Numbered from the stretch's first letter, positions 16,878-27,037 are shown. The stretch is 64,000 bases of DNA from Seohaeicola zhoushanensis (GCF_014656415.1 NZ_BNCJ01000007.1:74479-138478); one strand, 5' to 3'. A program made the numbers and translations. The notes: generated by a model not told the origin, from the sequence alone.

Positions 16878-16983
16878 CCGAAATCCCTCGCGGATTTCGG
16901 CCGTTTTCCTGCGAGGGAAACGCTGCCCTCCGGGCGGAGCGAAATCCTCGCAGGATTTCGGACGGTTTCCTCGAAGGAAACCG
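16878..16983. repeat. Compound hairpin repeat, site B (four hairpins, convergent junction)
   Basis: Four hairpins in series: CCGAAATCC type (16878-16900), CGTTTTCCT type (16902-16922, one G-T pair), CGAAATCCT type (16940-16960) and CGGTTTCCT type (16963-16983). Loops are 3 to 5 bases. The two stem types alternate. It fills the gap between yqeY and the convergent proS. Confidence 0.88.
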
Positions 16984-16992
16984 CCCCCGCCC

Positions 16993-18333
16993 TCAGCGGT
17001 GCGCCGCGTAGATCTCCACGACCTTCGCCACCGCCGCTTCCGGGCTCAGTTCCTCGCTCTCGCCGGTCCGGCGCGAGGTCAGCTCGACCACGCCGTTCTT
17101 CAGCCCGCGCGGGCCGACGGTGATCCGCCAGGGCAGGCCGATCAGGTCCATCGTTGCGAACTTGCCGCCGGCGCGCTCGTTGGTGTCGTCGTAGAGCGGT
17201 TCCAGCCCCACCGCCGTCAGCGCGGCATAGATCTTGTCGCAGGCCGCATCCGCCTCGGCGTCGCCCTGCTTGAGGTTGACGATCCCGCAGTGGAAGGGCG
17301 TGACCCCTTCCGGCCAGATGATGCCCTTGTCGTCGTGGCTCGCCTCGATGATCGCCCCCAGCAGGCGGCTGACACCGATGCCGTGGCTGCCCATCTCGAC
17401 CGGCACCTGTGTGCCCTCGGCGGTCTGTACGGTGGCGCCCATCGGCTCGGAATACTTGGTACCGAAGTAGAAGATCTGCCCCACCTCGATGCCGCGGCCG
17501 ACCTTGCGGTTCTCCTCGGGCACCCCGGCGAAGACCGACTCGTCATGGGTCTCGTCGGTGCGGGCGTAGAGCGTGGTGAACTCCTTGCAGACCGCCGCGA
17601 CCTGGTCGCGGTCGTCATAGTCGATCGCCCGGTCGCCCAGCTTCAACGCGGTGACACGGTCGTCGTAGAAGACCTCGCTCTCGCCGGTCGAGGCCAGCAC
17701 CAGGAATTCATGCGTATCGTCACCGCCGATCGGGCCGCTGTCGGCGCGCATCGGGATCGCGGTCAGGCCCATCCGCTCGTAGGTGCGCAGGTAGCTCACC
17801 ATGTGGCGGTTGTAGGCGTGCAGCGCGCTCGGCTTGTCGACGTCGAAGTTGTAGCCGTCCTTCATCAGGAACTCGCGCCCGCGCATCACGCCGAAACGTG
17901 GCCGCACCTCGTCGCGGAACTTCCATTGGATGTGGTAGAGCGTCAGCGGCAGGTCCTTGTAGGACGACACATGGCTGCGGAAGATGTCGGTGATCATCTC
18001 CTCGTTGGTCGGACCGTACAGCATGTCGCGCTCGTGCCGGTCCTTGATGCGCAGCATCTCCTGGCCGTAGTCGTCGTAGCGGCCGCTCTCGCGCCAGAGG
18101 TCGGCGGGCTGCAGCGTCGGCATCAGCAGCGGGATGTGACCGGCGCGGATCTGTTCCTCGTGGACGATCCGCTCGATGTTCTTCAGCACCTTGAAGCCCA
18201 TCGGCAGCCAGGAATAGATCCCGGCGGCCTGCTGCTTGATCATGCCGGCGCGCAGCATCAGCCGATGGCTGACGATCTGCGCCTCGGCCGGGTTTTCTTT
18301 GAGGACGGGCAGGAAGTAGCGGCTGAGGCGCAT
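16993..18333 (-). CDS. proS: Prolyl-tRNA synthetase, short alphaproteobacterial type
   Basis: A 446-residue class II aminoacyl-tRNA synthetase charging tRNA-Pro. Motif 2 is visible as [17 protein letters not shown], with MKDGYNFD after it, and motif 3 as [15 protein letters not shown]. The length is that of the alphaproteobacterial form that lacks the inserted editing domain of the E. coli enzyme, so Ala-tRNA-Pro must be cleared by a separate factor. It starts [19 protein letters not shown]. It is read toward site B. Confidence 0.96.
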   Translation of the reverse strand: MRLSRYFLPVLKENPAEAQIVSHRLMLRAGMIKQQAAGIYSWLPMGFKVLKNIERIVHEEQIRAGHIPLLMPTLQPADLWRESGRYDDYGQEMLRIKDRHERDMLYGPTNEEMITDIFRSHVSSYKDLPLTLYHIQWKFRDEVRPRFGVMRGREFLMKDGYNFDVDKPSALHAYNRHMVSYLRTYERMGLTAIPMRADSGPIGGDDTHEFLVLASTGESEVFYDDRVTALKLGDRAIDYDDRDQVAAVCKEFTTLYARTDETHDESVFAGVPEENRKVGRGIEVGQIFYFGTKYSEPMGATVQTAEGTQVPVEMGSHGIGVSRLLGAIIEASHDDKGIIWPEGVTPFHCGIVNLKQGDAEADAACDKIYAALTAVGLEPLYDDTNERAGGKFATMDLIGLPWRITVGPRGLKNGVVELTSRRTGESEELSPEAAVAKVVEIYAAHR

Positions 18334-18403
18334 GGCGGCTCCGAAATGTCGATATCTTCGTCGGTCTATGGCTTCGCAGGCGGCGAGACAAGAGGCGGCT
18401 TCG

Positions 18404-20305
18404 TCAGCCCTCGCTCATGCCGATGTCCTTGAGCAGCTGGTACTGATCCGCGATGTCCCGGTTGCGCCCCGGCGGCAGCGAGGCGGCAAGCTTGCGGTAG
18501 GTGAGGCCGGGATAGGCGTCGAGCAACCCGCGCAGGGCCTCCCTGGCCTCGCCGAGACGCCCCGCGCGCACCAAGGACAGCGCCAGGAAGCGATAGGCCC
18601 AGGTCATCGTCGGCGCCAGCGTCATCGCCTCGCGGGTCAGGCGGACAGCTTCATCGGCATCCCCGTCGGGCCGGCTCTCGACCGCGGCCCGGCCAAGCAG
18701 CATGTTGAAGCGGAACGGGTCCAACGGACTCAGCGCCTCGGCATGCAGGAAACTGGCGAGCGCCGCCTCGTAATGGCGGTCATAGACCTCCAGCCAGCCG
18801 CGCCGCATCCAGCCCCAGGCGCTGTTCGGATCGATCGCCAGCGCCCGGTCGATATAGGCGCGGGCGTCGGACTGGTCGGTCATCGTCATCGACAGCCCCG
18901 CGCCCAGCGCCACCAGCGACGGGCTGTGATCGCTGGTCAGCGCTGCCGCCCGCCGGGCCGCCTCGATCGCCGCGCTGCGGGCGCCCTTGGGATCCTCCGC
19001 CCAGATATATGAGGGCATCTGCGCCAGCGCCCAGGACTTGTAGGCCCAGGCCGGCCCATAGTCCGGGGCCTGGCGCAGCGCCTCGTCGAGGATTGCGATG
19101 GCGCGCTTGTTCTCGTCCCTGTGATGCGCCCAGAAATGCGGCAGCGCGCTCAGCGTCAGGCTGTAGGCCGACCGATGCGCCGCCGGCAACGCCTCGGCCC
19201 GCGCGATCTCGGCCCGGCGCAGGCTGGGCGAGAGCTGCCCGGCCACCTGCGCCGCAATACGGTCCTGCAAGTCGAACAAATCGTCGAGGTGATCGTCGAA
19301 CCGCGCCGACCATAGGTGACGCCCGTCCTGCCCGCCCACCAGCTGCACCGAAAGCCGCAGCCGATTGCCCGACCGCTGCACCGTGCCCTCGACGAGATAG
19401 TCGCAACCGAGCCGAGCCGCGAGTTCTGGCACCGGCAGACCCGCCCCGCGCAGGGCAAAGACCGACTGGCGGGCGATCACGTGGAACTCATGCACCCGCG
19501 AGAGCGCGTTGGTGATTTCCTCGACGATACCATCGGCGAACATGTCACCCTGCCCACCGCCGATCTCGTCGAAGGGCAGCACCGCAAGTCCGGGATTGTC
19601 CCCCCGCGCCGGCACCGGCGCGGCGGGCACTGTCTCGGGCGCCTGTCCCGGCTGCCGCAGCGCGGCGGCCAACGCCAACGTCTCGGGCGCCGGCTCTACC
19701 TCCAATTCGCGCGCGAGGCGGGCGGTGAAGTCCTGCAGCACGCGCAGCGCGGCGGCCTTGCCTCCGCCGGAGGCGGCCGCCCGCAGCAGCATCTGCACCG
19801 CCTCCTCGTTCAGCGGATCGACCTGCAGCACGTCCTGGGCCGCGGTTTCCGCCGCCTCTGCCCCGCCACCGGCCAGCGCCGCCGCCCCGGCCTCCAGACG
19901 CTCGGCCACCCAGGAGCGCCCCAGATTGGCACGGGTGTCGCGCAGCCAGTCCTCGAACTCCGCCGAGGCGATGTCGAGCTCTTCGAGAAAGCCTCCCACC
20001 CCGCCCCGCTCTACCCGGCACAGCGCGGGATCTAGCCGGACCGCCAGCCGGTCGGCCTGCAACACCCCCTCGGGCAAGGCGCGGCGCAGCACCGAAAGTT
20101 CCTGCCGCAGCGAGGCGCGTGCCTGTTCTTCGCCCCGGTCGCCCCAGATCAGCGTCGCCAGCGCCGCGCGGCTCTGGCGCATCCCTGGCTCCGCCGCCAG
20201 CACCGCCAGGATCGCCAGCCCGCGCCGCGACAGCCCGCCAACCGCGCGCCCATCGCTGCCGCGCACCTCGAACGGCCCGCGCATGGCCAGAACTAGCGTG
20301 CCCAT
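18404..20305 (-). CDS. BTAD/winged-helix regulator with TolB-like and TPR domains
   Basis: A 633-residue cytoplasmic regulator. Residues 1-100 form an OmpR-like winged helix of the SARP/BTAD kind ([22 protein letters not shown]), followed by a BTAD helical repeat region to about 215. A segment at about 240-360 ([25 protein letters not shown] and [19 protein letters not shown]) is the TolB-N-like domain often linked to adenylate cyclases. The rest (about 380-620) is TPR repeats. No cyclase domain is present. The ligand and targets are unknown. It is divergent from the DUF1127 gene, which is a candidate target. Confidence 0.8.
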   Translation of the reverse strand: MGTLVLAMRGPFEVRGSDGRAVGGLSRRGLAILAVLAAEPGMRQSRAALATLIWGDRGEEQARASLRQELSVLRRALPEGVLQADRLAVRLDPALCRVERGGVGGFLEELDIASAEFEDWLRDTRANLGRSWVAERLEAGAAALAGGGAEAAETAAQDVLQVDPLNEEAVQMLLRAAASGGGKAAALRVLQDFTARLARELEVEPAPETLALAAALRQPGQAPETVPAAPVPARGDNPGLAVLPFDEIGGGQGDMFADGIVEEITNALSRVHEFHVIARQSVFALRGAGLPVPELAARLGCDYLVEGTVQRSGNRLRLSVQLVGGQDGRHLWSARFDDHLDDLFDLQDRIAAQVAGQLSPSLRRAEIARAEALPAAHRSAYSLTLSALPHFWAHHRDENKRAIAILDEALRQAPDYGPAWAYKSWALAQMPSYIWAEDPKGARSAAIEAARRAAALTSDHSPSLVALGAGLSMTMTDQSDARAYIDRALAIDPNSAWGWMRRGWLEVYDRHYEAALASFLHAEALSPLDPFRFNMLLGRAAVESRPDGDADEAVRLTREAMTLAPTMTWAYRFLALSLVRAGRLGEAREALRGLLDAYPGLTYRKLAASLPPGRNRDIADQYQLLKDIGMSEG

Positions 20306-20481
20306 TTCCCCCCGGTCAGCCGTTGAAACCCTTGATCCGCATGATTTTTACGAGCCCTCCTGCACTTTTTACGCATTTTTTGCGTTTGCAGCGAGGGTTT
20401 TTGCGCCCGCTTTTGCATTGGATTTGCGCAGGCCCGGCAGATTGGAGGCATCAGATCAAACGCAGCCCCGGAGACAATGCC

Positions 20482-20688
20482 ATGACCACCAAGGCCCAGA
20501 CCACCGCCCGCATCAACCCGACCCTGCAGATCGACTCCTCCAGACCTTTCCTGCTGCGCCTCCTCGACGCGCTGGTCGCCTGGGACGCCCGCCACCGCGA
20601 CGCCCACAAGCTGCGCAACATGACCGACGAGCGCTTGGCCGACATGGGCATGACCCGCAGCGACGCCGAAAACGCCTTCCGCCGCTGA
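20482..20688 (+). CDS. DUF1127 small protein
   Basis: A 68-residue protein starting MTTKAQTTARINP. The C-terminal half has the DUF1127 signature, here HKLRNMTDERLADMGMTRSD, with a short aromatic stretch before it. DUF1127 proteins in alphaproteobacteria bind RNA or affect phosphate and carbon physiology in some species. GGAGACAATGCC precedes the ATG. An AT-rich divergent promoter region (20306-20481) is shared with the BTAD regulator. A terminator follows. Confidence 0.88.
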   Translation: MTTKAQTTARINPTLQIDSSRPFLLRLLDALVAWDARHRDAHKLRNMTDERLADMGMTRSDAENAFRR

Positions 20689-20712
20689 GCGGCCCCCCTG
20701 AACTCTTCCCCT

Positions 20713-20739
20713 CGGGGCCCCGCGGGGTCCCGCTTTTTT
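20713..20739 (+). terminator. Rho-independent terminator after the DUF1127 gene
   Basis: CGGGGCCCCG at 20713-20722 pairs with CGGGGTCCCG at 20723-20732, one mismatch, followed by CTTTTTT. Confidence 0.7.
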
Positions 20740-20754
20740 GCTGTGCCGATAAAA

Positions 20755-20800
20755 GAAGAGCCTGATTTCTCTTCTTTCCAAATATCTCCGGGGGTGAATT
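20755..20800 (-). repeat. GAGTATTTT-type convergent-junction repeat, copy 1 (reverse orientation)
   Basis: On the minus strand the segment reads GGAGATATTTGG followed by AAAGAAGAGAAATCAGG. It matches copies at 44104-44138 and 53991-54026. It lies between the convergent DUF1127 gene and the small secreted protein gene. Confidence 0.65.
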
Positions 20801-20874
20801 GGCCTAAGGCCAAGAGGGGGCAGCGCCCCCTGCTCCGGTACCGACCCCGCGCAACGCCAGGACGGCTTCCCGGA

Positions 20875-21258
20875 TCAAATGTCCGTTGGCTCGCCCGGCT
20901 TGACCTTCTCTTCCGGCGCAACCGGAGCTGGCGGCGCCTCGGGCTTGCGGCGGATGATGATGTCACCGTTGGGCAGGATCTCGGGCGCCTCGTATTGGGT
21001 CCAGTCCTCGACCCTTGCGAGGATCCCGGCCAGCGCCGGTCCCATCTCGGACAGGAAGCGCTGCATCGGCGGCCCGATCTCGTCGGCAAGCGCACCGAGG
21101 TCGCGCAGCGCCGGCGACATCTCGTCCTTCAGCCCCTCGAAGAAGAGCTGCATTCCACGCTCCATCAGGGAACGCCCCTCGGGCTCTCCGGCCTCTTCGG
21201 CAAGGGCCGGGGCGGCGGCAAGCGCGGCGGCGCAGGCAAGGGCGAGATGGTGTTTCAT
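20875..21258 (-). CDS. Small secreted protein of unknown function
   Basis: A 127-residue protein starting MKHHLALACAAALAAAPALAE, a clear signal peptide. The mature part has a conserved-looking block (SLMERGMQLFFEGLKDEMSP) then amphipathic helices and a proline-rich acidic tail after LPNGDIIIRRK. I know similar proteins in this family of bacteria only as conserved hypotheticals. No enzyme motif is visible, so names suggesting ATPase activity would be unjustified. The ATG at 21258 begins the signal peptide. Confidence 0.75.
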   Translation of the reverse strand: MKHHLALACAAALAAAPALAEEAGEPEGRSLMERGMQLFFEGLKDEMSPALRDLGALADEIGPPMQRFLSEMGPALAGILARVEDWTQYEAPEILPNGDIIIRRKPEAPPAPVAPEEKVKPGEPTDI

Positions 21259-21334
21259 GCCGCCAATATAGGCACGTGCGCGGCCGCCGTTAAGGGCCAA
21301 GTCCCCGAGGCAATACAAAACGGCCGGAGCGCGC

Positions 21335-21808
21335 TCAGGCGCCGGTCTCCAGCCGGTATTTGCGGAAGGTGGCGCCAGCGTGGTCGACCTCGCCCTCGAA
21401 CCGCGCGCCGAGCCGGGCGAGCGCGCCGAGGTTGCGCCGCGAAGGCGGCAGCAGGAAGGTAACCGACGAGAGGCGTGGATCGGCGGCGGCAAAGGCCAAC
21501 GCGGCGCGGGTGATCCGGGCGCCGAGGCCGAAATCGGCTGGTTGCAGCACCAGGCCGAAATCCCAGTCCTCGCCCTCCTTCTGGAAACCGCCCCAGCCGA
21601 CATAGCGCCCGTCTGACATGATCGCCCAGTGGCCGAGGCCGTCCCGGTCCCAGCAGGCCTCCTTGGCGGCGACGAAGGCGCGGGCGGTCTCGGTGTCCCA
21701 GGTCATGGTCAGCAGCGGCATGTGCTCGGCAAGGCGCGGGTCCGACATGTGTGCGACCAGCGTCTCGGCCGGAATGCCGCTCAGGCGGGTGAAGGTGATC
21801 TCGGGCAT
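21335..21808 (-). CDS. GNAT family N-acetyltransferase
   Basis: A 157-residue acetyltransferase starting MPEITFTRLSGIPAE. The GNAT fold is suggested by FGLVLQPADFGLGARITRAAL, in the position of the acetyl-CoA motif A, and a RNLGALARLGARFEGEV segment near the end, resembling RimJ-type motif B. GGAGACGCC precedes the ATG at 21808. The substrate is unknown. It lies just downstream of the RND efflux genes on the same strand, 73 bases past the permease stop. Confidence 0.75.
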   Translation of the reverse strand: MPEITFTRLSGIPAETLVAHMSDPRLAEHMPLLTMTWDTETARAFVAAKEACWDRDGLGHWAIMSDGRYVGWGGFQKEGEDWDFGLVLQPADFGLGARITRAALAFAAADPRLSSVTFLLPPSRRNLGALARLGARFEGEVDHAGATFRKYRLETGA

Positions 21809-21881
21809 GGCGTCTCCGGGCATTGCCGCCATCTGGCCGCGGCACGCGGCGCACCGCAAGCCGGTGCCGCCTCGCAACCGA

Positions 21882-24800
21882 TCACGCCTGCGTGGGCGCG
21901 GTTCCCTTGGGCTGCACCGCCTCGCCCAGCTCGCGGCGCAGGCGTTCCTCTTCCTTCGAGCGCGGCGGCGAGAAGCCGGCGAGCAGCAGGTAGGCCACCG
22001 GCGTCAGGTAGAGCGTCGCCAGCGTCGCCAGCCCCAGCCCGCCGACGATCACCCAGCCCAGCGCCTCACGCGCCTCGGCCCCTGCGCCCGACGACAGGAT
22101 CAGCGGCACGCCGCCCAGCACCGTCGAAGTCATCGTCATCATCACCGGACGCAGCCGGATCGTCGAGGCATCGTAGATCGCCTGCCAGGTGCTCGCCCCC
22201 TCTTCGCGCAGCTGGTTGGCGAATTCGACGATCAGGATGCCGTTCTTGGCCATGATCCCCACCAGCATCACCAGCCCGATCTGCGAATAGACGTTGAGGC
22301 TCATCCCGGTAAAGGACATGGCGAAAATGGCGCAGGCCAGCCCCAGCGGCACCGTCGCCATCACCACGAAGGCCGAGATGAAGCTCTCGAACTGTGCCGC
22401 CAGCACCAGCAGCACCACCAGCACGGCAAAGCCGAAGGTATAGACCAGCCCCGAGGCGGTCTGCTCCAGCGCCGCGGCCTCGGCCAGCGGCAGGATCGCG
22501 TTCTGCGGCTCCAGCACCTCGGCGCCCAGTCGGTTGACCTCGTCCATCGCCTGGCCGAGCGACATCTCGGGCGTCAGCGTCGCGGTGATCTCGACCGAGC
22601 GCTTCTTGCCCTCGCGGTCGAGTTCCGGCGCGATCGGCCGCTCCTCAAGCGAGACGAAGGAGGACATCGGCACCATCTGCCCGTCGCTGGCGCGGATGAA
22701 GATGCGCTGCAGGTCGCCAGGGTCGTCCACCGGGTCCGAGGTCGAGAGCATCTGGACATCGAAACTGGTGTCCCCGATGAAGACCGACCCGATGGAGCGC
22801 CCGTCCAGCACCGCGCGCAGCGCGTCGCCCAGGCCGGTGATATCGACCCCGAGGTCCGAGGCGCGCACGCGGTCGACCTCGACGAAGAGCTGCGGCAGCG
22901 TGGTTTCGTATTCCAGCCGGACCTGGCCAAAGCGCTTGTCCTGCTGCATCTGCTCGACCAGCTTGTCGCCCACCTCGGCCAGTTGGTCATAGTCCTCGCC
23001 GGTGATGGCGAAGGCCAGGCCCCGGCCCGCGCCCCGGATGCGCAGCGAGTTCGGCTGGATGACGAAGACCCGCACGCCCACCACATCGGCGATCAGCCGG
23101 TTCATGTCCGCCACGATCTCCTGCTGCGAGCGCTCGCGTTCTTCCCAGGGCGCGAGGGTCATCACCATGAAGCCGACGTTGTCGGCGCCGAAGCCGATCA
23201 CGGAGAAGACGTTGCGCACCTCGCGGGTCTCCTGCAGCGAGTGGACCCGCTCTTCCAGCAGGTGCAGCTTGTCGATGGTATATTCCAGTGAGACGCCGGT
23301 CGGCGCGGTCACTCGCGCCAGGACCAGCGCACGGTCCTCGCGCGGGGTCAGCTCCTGCCGGATGCCGCCGGCGACCAGCGCCGCTGCAACGGCGAAGAGC
23401 ACGGCGGCGACGATGATGACCAGCGGATTGGCCAGCGCGCCGCGCAGGGTCCAGGCGTAGAGCGCGTTCAGCCGGTTGCCGAGCCAGACCATCGGCCCGC
23501 GCGACTCCTCGCCGATCCTGCTGTGTTCCAGCAGGCGGCTCGCCAGCACCGGCGCCAGCGAGAGCGCGACCACCGAGGAGAGCAGCACCGACATCGCCAG
23601 CGTGAAGCCGAACTCGCGGAACAGCCCGCCGGCCTGGCCGGGCAGGAAGCTCAGCGGGATGAAGACCGCCGCCAGCGTGGCGGTGGTGGTGATGACCGCG
23701 AACAGCACCTGCTGGGTCCCGAGCACGGCGGCGGCGCGCGGGCCCATGCCCTCGCCCCGGCGGCGCACGATGTTCTCGAGCACGACGATGGCGTCGTCCA
23801 CCACCATGCCGGTGGCCAGCACCAGTGCCAGCAGGGTCAGGATGTTGATCGAGAAGCCGACGATATAGACCGCCGCCACCGTCCCGATCAGCGCCACCGG
23901 CAGGGTCAGCGCCGGGATCAGCGTGGCGCGCAGGTCGCGCAGGAACAGGAAGATGATCGCCACCACGATGATGACCGAAAGCACCAGCGTATAGAGCACC
24001 TCCTGGATCGCGCCGTTGATGAACAGCGCGTCATCCGAGGTCACGAACAGCCTGATGTCGGGCGGCAGCGTCTCGTTCAGGTCGGCCACGACCTCGCGGA
24101 CCTGCCGCGAGATATCCAGCGTGTTCGACGTGGCCTGCCGCACGATGCCGATGCCGATGCCCGACTGGCCGTTGGCGCGCAGCGCGGTCTGGTTCGGCGC
24201 CGGCCCGAGGCTGACGCGGGCGACGTCGCGCAGCCAGACGTCGGGGCCGATCTGGATCGCCTCGAAGGCCTCGGGCGTGTTCACCGTCGCGGTGGTGCGC
24301 ACGTTGATCGACTGCCGCGTGCTGCGCATGTCGCCGGCGGGCACGTCGAAGGCCACCGTCTCCAGCGCGCGGCGAATATCGGCCAGCGACAGGCCCCGGC
24401 TCGCCAGTTCCAGCATGTCGATGTCGATGCGGAAGATACCGTCGGCATCGCCGTAGATCTGCAGGTCGGCCACGCCGGGGATCGAGATCAGCGAATCCTC
24501 GACATTGTCGCGCAGGATCCTGGTCAGCTCGTCGGCCCGGCGTCCCGGCGAGGTCAGCGCAAGGCGCATCACCGGGTCGGCATTGGCGTCGGCCTTGACG
24601 ATCACCGGCGCGTCAGCGTCGTCGGGCAGGTCGTTGGCGATCCGCGCGATGGCGTCGCGGGTGTCGGTGGCGGTGGTGTCGATATCGACGTCGTCCGAGA
24701 AATCCATCGTCACCCGGCTGCGGCCATAGCGCGAGTTCGACGAGATCGACTGCACCCCCGAGACCCGCGCCACCGCGCCCTCGATGCGGCCGGTCAGCTC

Positions 24801-25031
24801 CTGGTCGACGGTCTCGGGCGAAGCGCCGGGAAAGGTGGTGGTTACGCTGATCACCGGCTGGTCGACGTCGGGCAGTTCGCGCACTTCGACGCCCAGCAGC
24901 GCCGCAAGACCGGCCACCAGGATCAGCGCGTTGATGACGAAAGCGAGGATCGGGCGGCGCACGAAAAGCGCGGTCGACCCACCCTTGTCGAGCTGGGCGT
25001 CGCCGGCGGCCTGGGTTTCGGGCGTGCTCAT
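21882..25031 (-). CDS. RND efflux transporter permease (HAE1/AcrB-like)
   Basis: A 1049-residue inner membrane proton-driven exporter. The first helix is at about 25-45 (FVRRPILAFVINALILVAG), periplasmic loops follow TM1 and TM7, and the central helix block carries the proton-relay aspartates in GMVVDDAIVVLENI. The length is normal for the family. The adaptor gene is directly upstream, three bases away, so the two form an operon. No outer membrane TolC-like gene follows, so the pump probably uses one encoded elsewhere. Substrates cannot be predicted from sequence. Confidence 0.94.
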   Translation of the reverse strand: MSTPETQAAGDAQLDKGGSTALFVRRPILAFVINALILVAGLAALLGVEVRELPDVDQPVISVTTTFPGASPETVDQELTGRIEGAVARVSGVQSISSNSRYGRSRVTMDFSDDVDIDTTATDTRDAIARIANDLPDDADAPVIVKADANADPVMRLALTSPGRRADELTRILRDNVEDSLISIPGVADLQIYGDADGIFRIDIDMLELASRGLSLADIRRALETVAFDVPAGDMRSTRQSINVRTTATVNTPEAFEAIQIGPDVWLRDVARVSLGPAPNQTALRANGQSGIGIGIVRQATSNTLDISRQVREVVADLNETLPPDIRLFVTSDDALFINGAIQEVLYTLVLSVIIVVAIIFLFLRDLRATLIPALTLPVALIGTVAAVYIVGFSINILTLLALVLATGMVVDDAIVVLENIVRRRGEGMGPRAAAVLGTQQVLFAVITTTATLAAVFIPLSFLPGQAGGLFREFGFTLAMSVLLSSVVALSLAPVLASRLLEHSRIGEESRGPMVWLGNRLNALYAWTLRGALANPLVIIVAAVLFAVAAALVAGGIRQELTPREDRALVLARVTAPTGVSLEYTIDKLHLLEERVHSLQETREVRNVFSVIGFGADNVGFMVMTLAPWEERERSQQEIVADMNRLIADVVGVRVFVIQPNSLRIRGAGRGLAFAITGEDYDQLAEVGDKLVEQMQQDKRFGQVRLEYETTLPQLFVEVDRVRASDLGVDITGLGDALRAVLDGRSIGSVFIGDTSFDVQMLSTSDPVDDPGDLQRIFIRASDGQMVPMSSFVSLEERPIAPELDREGKKRSVEITATLTPEMSLGQAMDEVNRLGAEVLEPQNAILPLAEAAALEQTASGLVYTFGFAVLVVLLVLAAQFESFISAFVVMATVPLGLACAIFAMSFTGMSLNVYSQIGLVMLVGIMAKNGILIVEFANQLREEGASTWQAIYDASTIRLRPVMMTMTSTVLGGVPLILSSGAGAEAREALGWVIVGGLGLATLATLYLTPVAYLLLAGFSPPRSKEEERLRRELGEAVQPKGTAPTQA

Positions 25032-25034
25032 GGC

Positions 25035-26201
25035 TCAGAGCTTTGCCGAAGCGCGCAGCCCGTCGGCTGCCGCCGACTGCGCCTGCTGCACCACCACCTC
25101 GGCGTCGGGGCGCAGGTTCTGCACGCCCTCGACGACGATCAGGTCATCGCGGGCGAGGTCGCCGTCGACCAGCACCTTGTCGGCGGTGCGGCGCAGGATG
25201 GTGACGGGCACGCGGCGGGCCTTGTCATCCCGCACCGCCCAGACGAAGGCCCCGTCCGAGGTCCATTGCACCGCCAGCGAAGGCACCGCGGGGTGTTCCG
25301 GGCCCTGGAACTGCATCTTGACCGAGAACGCCATGCCCGAGCGCAGCGAGTCGTCGGTATTGGCGATCTCGCCCTGCACCCGGAGCGTGCGCGAGGCGCG
25401 GTCGATCAGGTTGTCGACTGCCACCACTTCGCCGGTCAGGTGCCGCCCGCGCAGGGCCAGCGGCTCGGCCTCGAAGGGCACGCCGGCGCGGATCTGCGGC
25501 GTCAGCCGCTCGGGCACGCGAAAATCGACGAGGATGCGCGAGCGGTCGGTCAGCACCGCAAGCACGTCCTGGTTGGTGATGCGGTCACCGACCTCGACTT
25601 CGAGCAGGCCGACCCAGCCAGGGATCGGCGCGCGGATGCTTTTCTGGCTCAAGTCGAACTCGGCCTGTTCGACGCCAAGCTGCGCGGCCTTCTGGGCCAG
25701 CTCGGCGCTGCGGCGGCGCACCTCGGTGGCGGCGCCCGATTCCGACAGGGTGCGCACCCGGGCCAGCTCGTCCTGCGCATCGGCCAGGGTCAGGCGGGCC
25801 TTCTCTAGCGCGATCCGCTCGGCGGCATCGTCCAGCCGGACCAGCGTGTCGCCCTCGCCCACCCGCTCGCCCGAGGCGATCGGCACCTCGATCACGCGCC
25901 CCGCCACGTCCGAGCGCACCGAGACCGATCGGAAGGCCCGGCCGTCACCAATGGCGGCGACCTCGTCTGTAAGTTGCTCCATCACCACCGTCACGGCCAC
26001 CACCGGGGTCGCCGAACGCGGGCCGCCGCCGCCGAAGCCGGAGGCCACAGCCGCCGCGGGGGGCGGGTCGATGGAGAGGAGTTCGTATACTCCGGCCTTT
26101 TCGAGCCAGGGCCCGGCGGCCGGCACGTATTTGGCAAGCAGCCAGACCGCGCCCGCCAAAACCACGCATGACAAGACCAACTGTCTGAGAGCAGCCATCA
26201 T
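25035..26201 (-). CDS. RND efflux periplasmic adaptor (HlyD/AcrA-like)
   Basis: A 388-residue membrane fusion protein. A hydrophobic N-terminus (about 5-25) anchors it to the inner membrane. The lipoyl-like half motifs are GRVIEVPIASGERVGEGDTL and IRAPIPGWVGLLEVEVGDRI, on either side of an alpha-helical hairpin rich in Ala, Glu and Arg (about 112-160). The start MMAALRQL may be at either of two adjacent ATGs. It precedes the permease by three bases. Its promoter region (26202-26465) is divergent with dps. Confidence 0.92.
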   Translation of the reverse strand: MMAALRQLVLSCVVLAGAVWLLAKYVPAAGPWLEKAGVYELLSIDPPPAAAVASGFGGGGPRSATPVVAVTVVMEQLTDEVAAIGDGRAFRSVSVRSDVAGRVIEVPIASGERVGEGDTLVRLDDAAERIALEKARLTLADAQDELARVRTLSESGAATEVRRRSAELAQKAAQLGVEQAEFDLSQKSIRAPIPGWVGLLEVEVGDRITNQDVLAVLTDRSRILVDFRVPERLTPQIRAGVPFEAEPLALRGRHLTGEVVAVDNLIDRASRTLRVQGEIANTDDSLRSGMAFSVKMQFQGPEHPAVPSLAVQWTSDGAFVWAVRDDKARRVPVTILRRTADKVLVDGDLARDDLIVVEGVQNLRPDAEVVVQQAQSAAADGLRASAKL

Positions 26202-26307
26202 CCCGGATTGTCCCCACCTCGTTGCAGGAGTCTTAGGGCTGCCTTTGCCTCAGGGCAACAGAAGCCTGAGGAAAGAGATAAGGCATGTTCACAGACAATT
26301 GTTTGGA

Positions 26308-26326
26308 ATGCCCGCGAAACGGGCAT
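26308..26326. repeat. Inverted repeat in the dps/efflux divergent region
   Basis: ATGCCCG at 26308-26314 and CGGGCAT at 26320-26326 around CGAAA. It is placed between two divergent promoters, so it may be an operator or a leader hairpin; a terminator seems less likely. Confidence 0.35.
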
Positions 26327-26353
26327 GTCCCGGGCGTCCCGCCCGCCAGGGAT

Positions 26354-26378
26354 GGAACCGCCCCAGACCCGCCGCGTT
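26354..26378 (+). promoter_or_regulatory. EcfG-type promoter for dps
   Basis: GGAAC at 26354-26358, 16 bases, CGTT at 26375-26378, about 88 bases before the dps ATG. It matches the EcfG general stress sigma factor consensus exactly. Confidence 0.7.
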
Positions 26379-26465
26379 CTTTCCCCAGAGGCCCGGCGGC
26401 CCTTTGCGCCGGCCCGAACCAGGTTTCGCCCCGCCCAGCGGGGCCTTTTCAGGAAAGGATCAGTC

Positions 26466-26960
26466 ATGAAAGACGCGATGAAAGTTGTCCCGAAATCGGA
26501 AGAGGTGAAGACCGGAGTGCAGGAGGTCAAACCGGTGGCCAAGGGCCTGGCAGAGGCGCTGGCAGATACCTACCGGATGGTCTTCAAGACCCATGCCTAT
26601 CACTGGAACGTCGAAGGCCCGCTGTTCCACCCGATCCACATCCTGACCGAAGGCCAGTATGCCGACATGTTCCAGGCCGCCGACGAGATAGCCGAGCGCA
26701 TCCGCGCCCTGGGCCAGCTGGCGCCGGCGCGGCTGGACGAGGTGATCGATGCCTCGGTCGTCAAGGACGCCGCCAAACTGCCCTCGGCGCAGGCGATGGT
26801 CGAGGACCTGGCGAACGATCACGAGAAGGTTGCCAAGCGGATGCACAAGCTGATCTCGCTCGCCGATGAACACGACGACCCGGTGACCGCCGACCTCATC
26901 ACCGCGCGATCGGCCTTCCACGAAAAGGCGGCCTGGATGCTGCGTGCCACTGCGAAGTGA
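26466..26960 (+). CDS. dps: Dps family DNA-binding ferritin-like protein
   Basis: A 164-residue starvation and oxidative stress protein that stores iron and protects DNA. The ferroxidase ligands are in KTHAYHWNVEGPLFHPIH and the later DEIAERIRALG segment, typical of Dps dodecamers. A lysine-rich N-terminal tail (about 1-25) could bind DNA. AGGAAAGGA precedes the ATG at 26466. An EcfG-type promoter is upstream and the phyR-nepR-ecfG module is the next locus, so it probably belongs to the general stress regulon. Confidence 0.93.
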   Translation: MKDAMKVVPKSEEVKTGVQEVKPVAKGLAEALADTYRMVFKTHAYHWNVEGPLFHPIHILTEGQYADMFQAADEIAERIRALGQLAPARLDEVIDASVVKDAAKLPSAQAMVEDLANDHEKVAKRMHKLISLADEHDDPVTADLITARSAFHEKAAWMLRATAK

Positions 26961-26968
26961 GCCAAAGA

Positions 26969-26996
26969 GAATGCCGGGCGGTGACGCCCGGCATTC
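26969..26996. terminator. 12-bp hairpin between convergent dps and phyR
   Basis: GAATGCCGGGCG at 26969-26980 pairs perfectly with 26985-26996 around GTGA. It starts nine bases after the dps stop and can form in both directions. Confidence 0.7.
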
Positions 26997-27037
26997 CTTC
27001 AAACCATGAAAACTTGCGAAAAACCGAGGGGAAAAGG

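Noticed and set aside
23523-25808. Long plus-strand frames opposite the RND permease and adaptor
   Set aside because: They lie antisense to well-supported genes, have His/Arg/Gln-rich composition typical of GC-rich shadow frames, and no ribosome binding site.
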